NCBI GenBank assembly: GCA_903924715.1
Contig: CAIYCP010000309.1
Coordinates: forward strand, 1 to 12,049
Source: an uncultured beta proteobacterium
GTDB lineage: Bacteria > Pseudomonadota > Gammaproteobacteria > Burkholderiales > Burkholderiaceae_B
Direction: 5' to 3'
Length of the DNA stretch: 12,049 nt
Of this stretch, positions 5,973-12,049 are shown piece after piece. Numbering within the stretch: the first letter of the stretch is position 1; each line of letters starts with the position of its first letter. The translations under genes and the position numbers were made by a program. The notes beneath the pieces were generated by a model that was not told the origin of the DNA, did no database searches, and was given only the letters and a program-made list of their open reading frames with translations.

Positions 5973-8861
5973 ATGGAAGAAATTCGTATTCGGGGTGCTC
6001 GCACTCATAACCTCAAAAACGTGTCGCTTGACCTGCCTCGCCACAAACTGGTGGTGGTCACAGGGCTCTCGGGTTCGGGCAAATCTTCGCTGGCCTTTGA
6101 CACGCTGTATGCCGAAGGGCAGCGGCGCTATGTTGAAAGTTTGTCTGCCTACGCCCGTCAGTTTTTGCAATTAATGGATAAACCCGACGTCGACCTGATT
6201 GAGGGCTTATCGCCCGCGATTTCGATTGAACAAAAGGCGGCAGGCCACAATCCGCGCTCAACCGTGGGCACGATTACTGAAATCCATGACTACCTGCGCC
6301 TGCTCTATGCCCGCGTGGGTACCCCCTATTGCCCCTCACACGGCCTGCCACTGGCGGCCCAAAACGTCAGTCAAATGGTTGACAGCGTGTTGGCCTGGCC
6401 GGCCGAACGGCGCCTAGCGATTTTGGCGCCAATGGTGCGCACCCGCAAAGGCAGCTTTGAAGACGAGTGCGCCAGCTTGCAAGCGCAAGGCTTTGTGCGG
6501 GTACGCGTCGATGGCGAGATGGTTGACCTGGACAGCATGCCCGAGCTCAACAAAAACGAAAAACACAACATTGATGTGGTAATTGACCGCTTACGCATCA
6601 AACTTGAAAGCAAGCAACGCCTGGCCGAAAGCTTTGAAACCGCCCTGACGCTTGCGCAGGGGCGGGTCGTTGCACTCGACATGGACACCAACGAAGAGCA
6701 CTTGTTTTCAAGCCGCTATGCCTGCCCCGTGTGCAGCCACAGCTTGCCCGAACTTGAGCCACGTTTGTTTAGTTTTAATAACCCGGTCGGCGCCTGTAGT
6801 GGCTGCGATGGCCTTGGCCATGTGGGGTTTTTTGATCCAAAGCGCGTGGTGGCGTTTCCTGAACTGAGTTTAGGCTCGGGGGCGATTCGCGGTTGGGACA
6901 AACGCAATGCCTTTACCTTTTCAATGCTTTCAAGCCTGGCCACCCATTACGAGTTCGATATTGAAACAAGTTGGGAAACACTGCCCGAAGAAATCCGGCA
7001 GATTGTGCTGCGTGGCTCGGGTGAGGTTGAGCTGCCATTTTTTTATCTGAATGAAAAAGGTCGCAGCAGCGTTAAGCGCCACCCCTTTGAAGGCGTAATC
7101 CCAAACCTTGAACGTCGCTGGAAAGAAACCGACTCAGCCGCGGTTCGCGAAGAGCTTGGCAAATATCGCGCCGTACAAATCTGCCCCGATTGCCAAGGTT
7201 CACGCTTGCGCGCCGAAGCGCGTCACGTGCGCATTGGCTCTGAAATCATTGCGCCGCCAAAGCAGCTCTTGGGCACGCCCGAAGCGCAACAATGGCAAGA
7301 GCAAGGCCTCGCGATTTATGAGGTTGAGGCTCAACCGCTTTCGCAATGTCTAAAGTGGTTTCAAGACTTACGCTTAACCGGCGCTCGACAAGAAATCGCC
7401 CAGCGCATCGTGCGCGAAATCGAAGCGCGTTTAAGCTTTTTAAATAACGTGGGCTTAAATTATTTATCGCTTGATCGCAGTGCAGATACGATTTCAGGGG
7501 GCGAGGCCCAGCGCATTCGGCTTGCCAGTCAGATTGGCTCGGGGCTCACCGGCGTGATGTATGTCTTAGACGAACCTTCAATCGGGCTTCATCAACGCGA
7601 CAACGATCGCCTGATCGCCACTCTGCATCACTTGCGTGACTTGGGCAACAGTGTGATCGTGGTTGAGCACGACGAGGACATGATTCGACAAGCAGACTGG
7701 GTCGTCGACATGGGCCCAGGCGCAGGCGAGCACGGCGGACAAATCGTTGCGCAAGGCACGCCCGCACAAATCGAACAAAACCCCAACTCTGTGACGGGGC
7801 AGTACATGAGTGGCGCGATGTCGATTGCACTTCCAAAGCGTCGCCCCTTTACTGAAGAGCAAACCTGGCTGTCACTCACTGGGTGTCGTGGCAATAATTT
7901 GAAGTCTGTTGAGCTGCGGATTCCCTCTGGTAAGTTTGTCTGTGTCACCGGAGTCTCGGGTTCAGGCAAATCCACACTGATCAATGACACCCTCGCTGTG
8001 GTGATGTCGCGCGCCTTGCATCATGCGCAATCCGACCCGGCGCCCTACACTGGCCTCACGGGCCTTGAGCACTTCGACAAAATCATCAGTGTTGATCAAA
8101 GCCCCATCGGTCGCACCCCGCGCAGCAACCCCGCCACCTACACCGGTCTGTTCACCCCGATTCGAGAATTGTTTGCCGGCACGCCCGAAGCCCGCACCCG
8201 TGGTTACGACCCAGGACGGTTTAGCTTTAACGTGAAAGGCGGACGCTGCGAAGCCTGTCAGGGCGATGGTGTGGTGAAAGTTGAGATGCACTTTTTGCCA
8301 GACATGTATGTGCCCTGCGATGTGTGTGTCGGCAAACGCTATAACCGCGAAACGCTTGAGATTCGCTATCGCGGACGCAACATCACCGAGGTGCTCGAAC
8401 TCACCGTCGAACAAGCGCTGGTGTATTTTGAAGCCGTGCCTGCGATCGCACGCAAACTACAAACCTTAATGGATGTTGGCCTGTCTTATATACGGTTGGG
8501 GCAAAGCGCCACAACGCTGTCGGGTGGTGAAGCGCAGCGCGTCAAGTTATCGCTTGAACTCTCGCGCCGCAGTACCGGTCGCACGCTTTATATTCTGGAT
8601 GAGCCCACGACAGGTCTGCATTTTCAGGATATTGCCCTGTTGCTTGAAGTATTGAATCACCTGGTCGAAGCGGGCAATACCGTGGTCGTGATTGAGCACA
8701 ATCTTGATGTAATCAAAACGGCAGACTGGGTGATTGACTTGGGCCCAGAAGGGGGAGACGGCGGCGGCAATATCGTGGCGCAAGGCACGCCCGAACTGAT
8801 TGCAGCGACGCCGGCAAGTCATACCGGGCACTACCTTGGGCGCGTCTTACAACGCCGTTAA
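5973..8861 (+). CDS. uvrA: Excinuclease ABC subunit A, UvrA
   Basis: UvrA is the damage-sensing ATPase of nucleotide excision repair; as a dimer it scans DNA with UvrB and hands it the lesion. The 962-residue protein is slightly longer than E. coli UvrA (940). The first half has Walker A GLSGSGKS (31-38), the UvrB-contact and insertion region after about 120, a zinc module with CPVC (251-254) and CSGC (275-278), another CPDC (404-407), signature ISGGEAQR (507-514) and Walker B VLDEPS (531-536). The second half has Walker A GVSGSGKS (660-667), the DNA-binding zinc finger CEAC (759-762)/CDVC (782-785), signature LSGGEAQR (849-856) and Walker B ILDEPT (874-879). All key residues are intact, with no frameshift. 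Its stop overlaps the stop of the lipoprotein gene on the other strand by four bases. Confidence 0.98.
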   Translation: MEEIRIRGARTHNLKNVSLDLPRHKLVVVTGLSGSGKSSLAFDTLYAEGQRRYVESLSAYARQFLQLMDKPDVDLIEGLSPAISIEQKAAGHNPRSTVGTITEIHDYLRLLYARVGTPYCPSHGLPLAAQNVSQMVDSVLAWPAERRLAILAPMVRTRKGSFEDECASLQAQGFVRVRVDGEMVDLDSMPELNKNEKHNIDVVIDRLRIKLESKQRLAESFETALTLAQGRVVALDMDTNEEHLFSSRYACPVCSHSLPELEPRLFSFNNPVGACSGCDGLGHVGFFDPKRVVAFPELSLGSGAIRGWDKRNAFTFSMLSSLATHYEFDIETSWETLPEEIRQIVLRGSGEVELPFFYLNEKGRSSVKRHPFEGVIPNLERRWKETDSAAVREELGKYRAVQICPDCQGSRLRAEARHVRIGSEIIAPPKQLLGTPEAQQWQEQGLAIYEVEAQPLSQCLKWFQDLRLTGARQEIAQRIVREIEARLSFLNNVGLNYLSLDRSADTISGGEAQRIRLASQIGSGLTGVMYVLDEPSIGLHQRDNDRLIATLHHLRDLGNSVIVVEHDEDMIRQADWVVDMGPGAGEHGGQIVAQGTPAQIEQNPNSVTGQYMSGAMSIALPKRRPFTEEQTWLSLTGCRGNNLKSVELRIPSGKFVCVTGVSGSGKSTLINDTLAVVMSRALHHAQSDPAPYTGLTGLEHFDKIISVDQSPIGRTPRSNPATYTGLFTPIRELFAGTPEARTRGYDPGRFSFNVKGGRCEACQGDGVVKVEMHFLPDMYVPCDVCVGKRYNRETLEIRYRGRNITEVLELTVEQALVYFEAVPAIARKLQTLMDVGLSYIRLGQSATTLSGGEAQRVKLSLELSRRSTGRTLYILDEPTTGLHFQDIALLLEVLNHLVEAGNTVVVIEHNLDVIKTADWVIDLGPEGGDGGGNIVAQGTPELIAATPASHTGHYLGRVLQRR

Positions 8862-9712
8862 GGCAAACCAAAAAAGCGTAATTGCGACGCCGCGTTGCTG
8901 CCACACTGCACCGACTCAAGCAGCGGCAGGCCTGACTCGCAGCGTTGTCCACTTGCCAAGCCCGAGGCATCAAGCGGCTTGCCCGGTTGGCCTGTACCCG
9001 CGCCTGGCTGATCCGCCGACCAACGCCCCCATAAAACATTGACGCGGTTCGACTGACGGCAACCCCCTTGCGTACGGCTATCGCAGATATTAAAAGCCGC
9101 CGTCAACGCACTAACAGCATTGGGATGACCACACACTGCCGCATACGCGCGCAACATGCCACCGCCCTGCACGGAGCCTTGCTGCGAAACCACCGAGGCG
9201 ACCCAGCCGGGCGAACACTGACTTTCGACGGTTGTTTTAGGCGTGGCCTCGCCTCCGATCCGAATGAAATAATCACGCGTCAATGCGGCTGCATCTTGTC
9301 CTGCACGCGCCTCAACAAAAACAAGATTGCAGGTATTACCCGAGCGCGTTGGCGTGCAGCTTTGCACCAGAGAAAGCTTAAGCTCGCCTAAGTTGGCCGG
9401 GCCACCACTAACCACCACAGCCGAACCCATTTGGCTGGCGCTAGGCTCAGGGGCCGGTGTTGAAAAAGGCGCAGGGCGAGTTTGCTCAGTCGGCTCAGAC
9501 ACAGGCGCTGCCGATGAACTTGAGAAATCAGTTGGCGCAGCAATCGGGATGGCCATTGCCACAGGGCCGCTCTCGGCCGCAGCATTACCCGCGTTGCCGA
9601 TCGGTGCGGCACGCTGTGAACACGCGGTCACACTCGTCAACACGACTGCCGCTAAGACAAGTAGCGCGGCGCGAATGTGCGGCTGTATAAAGTGATCGAT
9701 TGATTGTTTCAT
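8858..9712 (-). CDS. Putative cysteine-rich lipoprotein of unknown function
   Basis: I do not recognise this 284-residue protein. It begins MKQSIDHF, has a hydrophobic export segment (about 15-29) and a lipobox SVTAC, so Cys31 is the probable lipidated residue and the protein is likely anchored to a membrane facing the periplasm. Residues 32 to about 105 are rich in Ala, Pro and Ser, like a flexible spacer. The rest forms a presumed folded domain with eight cysteines at 119, 128, 166, 194, 210, 218, 258 and 270, enough for four disulfides. The motif NVLWGRW (225-231) stands out in the domain. An in-frame TTG lies 14 codons upstream, but the ATG at 9712 is chosen because AGGAGG stands six bases before it. 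It follows dgt by 45 bases on the same strand, so it may be the last gene of the aroB-dgt operon. Confidence 0.8.
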   Translation of the reverse strand: MKQSIDHFIQPHIRAALLVLAAVVLTSVTACSQRAAPIGNAGNAAAESGPVAMAIPIAAPTDFSSSSAAPVSEPTEQTRPAPFSTPAPEPSASQMGSAVVVSGGPANLGELKLSLVQSCTPTRSGNTCNLVFVEARAGQDAAALTRDYFIRIGGEATPKTTVESQCSPGWVASVVSQQGSVQGGGMLRAYAAVCGHPNAVSALTAAFNICDSRTQGGCRQSNRVNVLWGRWSADQPGAGTGQPGKPLDASGLASGQRCESGLPLLESVQCGSNAASQLRFFGLP

Positions 9713-9757
9713 ATTGCCCTCCTGACACTTAATTCTTCGCCTGGCAACAGCCAAGCT

Positions 9758-10897
9758 TCAGTCTAACTGTTCTTCCATCCGAAACAAGCGATGATGTTCG
9801 CGAATCGCATAGCGATCGGTCATCCCTGCAATGTAATCCGAAATCGCGCGGACCTGAACCGTTTTATCATCGTGCCAGTAATCAGGCGGTAACAAACGCG
9901 GCTCTTGCACAAAGGCATTAAACAACTCTCGAACGATTCGTCGTGCCTTATTCGTCATGCGTATCACCTGGTAGTGGCGATACAGATTTTCAAACAAGAA
10001 TTTTTTTAATACGTCTGCCTCGTGCCTGATCTCAGCTGAAAAGGCGACCAGCGGACCGCACTGCCGAGCGGCTTGCGCAGTGCTAGGGTTCGCCTGAGCC
10101 AACCGCGCCGAAGTCGTGTTGGTCACATCGGTGATCAAGGTATTAATCATGCTACGAATCGTTTCTGACACTAAGCGGCGCGTTGCCACCTCTGGCCAGG
10201 CCTTAAGGGCTTGCGCATAATGTCGCGCGAAAATCGGCACGGTTTGCAGCTGCTCAAGCGTTAACAAACCAGAGCGCAAACCATCATCGATGTCGTGGTT
10301 GTTGTAGGCGATTTCATCGGCTAAGTTTGCCAGCTGCGCCTCAAGCGAGGGTTGCGTACGATCAATAAAACGCTGGCCCACCTCGCCCAAACGCTTAGCG
10401 TGCGTCAATGAGCAATGCTTCAAAATACCTTCTCGCGTCTCGAAACACAGATTCATTCCATTGAACGCCGCATAGCGTTCTTCGAGTTCATCCACCACCC
10501 GCAGGCTTTGCAAGTTATGTTCAAACCCACCAGCATCCGGGGCAAGCTCACGCATACACGCATTGAGCTCGTCTTGGCCGGCGTGACCAAAGGGGGTGTG
10601 ACCCAAATCGTGCGCCAGCGCGATCGCTTCGGTTAAGTCTTCGTTTAAACGCAAACTACGGGCTAACACGCGTGCAATTTGTGCGACTTCAAGCGAGTGC
10701 GTTAAACGATTACGAAAAAGATCGCCCTCGTGATTAATAAACACCTGTGTTTTATATTCAAGTCGTCTGAACGCTGTCGCGTGCACAATACGATCGCGAT
10801 CTCGCTGAAACTCGCTGCGATTAGATGGGCCCGGCTCTTGATAGCGGCGGCCGCGGCTCTGTTCGGTGTGCGAGGCATACGCGGCGAGTATTGTCAT
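9758..10897 (-). CDS. dgt: Deoxyguanosinetriphosphate triphosphohydrolase-like protein (HD domain)
   Basis: This family hydrolyses dGTP or other dNTPs to the nucleoside and triphosphate, affecting nucleotide pools and sometimes phage defence. The 379-residue protein has the length of the shorter dGTPase subgroup rather than the 505-residue E. coli Dgt. Metal-binding HD residues are visible: H67 in NRLTHSLEVAQ, H96-D97 in ALAHDLGHTPFGHAG, and D194 in NLADEIAYNNHDIDD. The opening SRGRRYQEP and the RDRDRIVHATAFRRLEYKTQV segment (32-52) are also characteristic. Preferred substrate cannot be told from sequence. The ATG start lies 19 bases after the aroB stop with only a weak ribosome binding site, pointing to co-transcription and perhaps translational coupling with aroB, an arrangement common in Burkholderiales. 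Confidence 0.95.
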   Translation of the reverse strand: MTILAAYASHTEQSRGRRYQEPGPSNRSEFQRDRDRIVHATAFRRLEYKTQVFINHEGDLFRNRLTHSLEVAQIARVLARSLRLNEDLTEAIALAHDLGHTPFGHAGQDELNACMRELAPDAGGFEHNLQSLRVVDELEERYAAFNGMNLCFETREGILKHCSLTHAKRLGEVGQRFIDRTQPSLEAQLANLADEIAYNNHDIDDGLRSGLLTLEQLQTVPIFARHYAQALKAWPEVATRRLVSETIRSMINTLITDVTNTTSARLAQANPSTAQAARQCGPLVAFSAEIRHEADVLKKFLFENLYRHYQVIRMTNKARRIVRELFNAFVQEPRLLPPDYWHDDKTVQVRAISDYIAGMTDRYAIREHHRLFRMEEQLD

Positions 10898-10916
10898 GAT
10901 GTATAAACGCTTTGCC

Positions 10917-11996
10917 CTAGGCGGTATTGCGCAAGATCACACGCGCCACTGCCTCGGCGGGTGCGGTACGGCGAATCGTTTCGCCAATTTTTGGCATCAA
11001 AATAAAATTGATTTCGCCGGCCTCTGTCTTTTTATCGCCGCGCATTAACTGCATCCAGTGCTCAACGCCGCCAAGACGTGGCCCAAGCACCGGGCAGCCA
11101 ATCGCGCGCACCAACGCACGCACACGTTGAACGTCGCTTTGCGGAAATCCGAATAGCTCAGCCGACAAATCGGCCGCCATAATCAAACCGCAACCAACGG
11201 CCTCGCCATGCAGCCACTCGCCATACCCCAGGCCCGCCTCAATCGCATGACCAAACGTATGGCCTAAATTCAAAATCGCGCGCAAGCCGGTTTCACGTTC
11301 GTCTTTCGAAACGACCCAGGCTTTAAATTCGCATGAGCGGCGAATCGCCAGGGCAAGCAGCTCGGGATCACGCGAACGCAAGCCGCCTACATTTTTTTCA
11401 CACCACTCAAAAAACTCTGGGTCAAGGATCAAGCCGTACTTAATCACTTCGGCCAAGCCCGCAGACATTTCACGATCAGGCAAGGTGTTGAGCACACTGG
11501 TATCAATCTCAACAGCAATCGGCTGATAAAAAGCGCCAATCATGTTTTTGCCTAACGGATGATTCACTGCGGTTTTGCCGCCCACCGAAGAATCCACTTG
11601 CGATAAAAGCGTGGTGGGCACTTGCACAAAACGCACCCCTCGCTGATACACCGCGGCCGCAAACCCGGCCATGTCGCCAATCACGCCACCCCCTAACGCT
11701 ACGACCACGGTGCGTCGATCAAGTTGTGCGCCTAACATCGCATCAAAAATGACATTCAGCGTTTCTAAACTTTTGTAGGCTTCGCCGTCGGGCAATAAAA
11801 CGGGCACCACGCGCTTGCCAGTTTGCGCAAGCACCTTTGTGACACGCTCACCCATCAGCGCCTGAATCACTGGGTTCGTAATTAAAACGATCGAGGTCGC
11901 ATCGGCTGGGATCGTTTGGGCAAGGGCCTCAAGACGGCCGGGCGCAATACGAATGGGATATTGCCCGCCTGGGGTCGCGACATCTACGGTGTGCAT
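10917..11996 (-). CDS. aroB: 3-dehydroquinate synthase
   Basis: AroB is the second step of the shikimate pathway: an NAD- and metal-dependent cytoplasmic enzyme that converts DAHP to 3-dehydroquinate for aromatic amino acids. The 359-residue protein is close to E. coli AroB (362). The NAD-binding segment LGGGVIGDMAGF (101-112) is followed by VPTTLLSQVDSSVGGKTAVN (126-145) and GKNMIGAFYQP (149-159), which hold substrate-contacting lysines. Metal ligands are E183 in LAEVIKYG, H246 in NLGHTFGHAIE, and H263 in WLHGEAVG. All catalytic elements are present. The ATG start has a weak AGAGAA element upstream and overlaps a possible aroK reading frame by 13 bases, consistent with the aroK-aroB-dgt order known in this group. 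Confidence 0.97.
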   Translation of the reverse strand: MHTVDVATPGGQYPIRIAPGRLEALAQTIPADATSIVLITNPVIQALMGERVTKVLAQTGKRVVPVLLPDGEAYKSLETLNVIFDAMLGAQLDRRTVVVALGGGVIGDMAGFAAAVYQRGVRFVQVPTTLLSQVDSSVGGKTAVNHPLGKNMIGAFYQPIAVEIDTSVLNTLPDREMSAGLAEVIKYGLILDPEFFEWCEKNVGGLRSRDPELLALAIRRSCEFKAWVVSKDERETGLRAILNLGHTFGHAIEAGLGYGEWLHGEAVGCGLIMAADLSAELFGFPQSDVQRVRALVRAIGCPVLGPRLGGVEHWMQLMRGDKKTEAGEINFILMPKIGETIRRTAPAEAVARVILRNTA

Positions 11997-12049
11997 GGTT
12001 TGTTCTCTGGTGGATGACTCGCAGTGAAATCTGCCCGCATGCTCTCTGA
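11984..12049 (-). CDS. Possible 3' end of aroK (shikimate kinase)
   Basis: A minus-strand frame open to the right edge encodes 21 residues and stops with TAG at 11986-11984, inside the first codons of aroB (13-bp overlap). aroK usually precedes aroB in Betaproteobacteria, and a short overlap is typical of such operons. However, the tail is polar and not recognisable, all three minus-strand frames lack stops in the 53 bases upstream of aroB, and the catalytic core is outside the window. The call is therefore positional only. Confidence 0.35.
   Translation of the reverse strand, partial: SESMRADFTASHPPENKPCTP

Noticed and set aside
9713..9754. TTG start adding 14 residues to the lipoprotein
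   Set aside because: The internal ATG has a strong AGGAGG six bases upstream and leads directly into a standard lipoprotein signal peptide.
1..12049. CRISPR array, tRNA, rRNA, insertion sequence or phage genes
   Set aside because: No regularly spaced direct repeats, cloverleaf-like sequences, transposase or integrase motifs were seen when reading both strands.

Overview
The window looks like a chromosomal segment of a betaproteobacterium, most likely of the order Burkholderiales and probably the family Alcaligenaceae (relatives of Bordetella, Achromobacter, Advenella). The reasons are the aroB-dgt gene pair, the grouping of ssb, an MFS transporter and uvrA, and an orphan Bug/TctC-type periplasmic binding protein beside catabolic genes. 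GC content is moderate by eye. This placement is inference from gene content and has not been confirmed by a search. The DNA is densely coding, every intergenic gap is under 300 bases, and no tRNA, rRNA, insertion sequence, phage gene or CRISPR array is visible.

Left part (1-1904): the last 58 codons of a predicted AAA-type ATPase run off the left edge. An atypical short-chain dehydrogenase/reductase (SDR) on the minus strand and an Asp/Glu/hydantoin-racemase-family enzyme on the plus strand are transcribed divergently from a 105-bp gap. Both look like accessory metabolic enzymes of unknown substrate.

Middle part (1905-8861): a large two-way terminator separates the racemase from ssb (minus), the single-stranded DNA-binding protein. 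A TauD/TfdA-type 2-oxoglutarate dioxygenase and a TctC solute-binding protein follow on the plus strand, with a strong intrinsic terminator between them. An MFS drug-efflux-like transporter (minus) and uvrA (plus, the DNA-damage recognition ATPase of nucleotide excision repair) diverge from a 118-bp gap that holds a clear dyad. From recall, ssb, the MFS gene and uvrA are neighbours in Bordetella and Burkholderia, so the tauD-tctC pair looks like a local insertion.

Right part (8858-12049): a minus-strand block reads, in transcription order, a possible aroK tail, aroB (3-dehydroquinate synthase), dgt (dGTPase-like HD hydrolase) and a cysteine-rich lipoprotein of unknown function. The lipoprotein's stop codon overlaps the uvrA stop tail to tail.

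Most of the window is ordinary housekeeping sequence and I see no convincing new multi-gene system. The best leads are the SDR whose catalytic Tyr and Lys are replaced by Ser and Arg, the eight-cysteine lipoprotein, the terminator immediately before tctC, and the dyad in front of uvrA.
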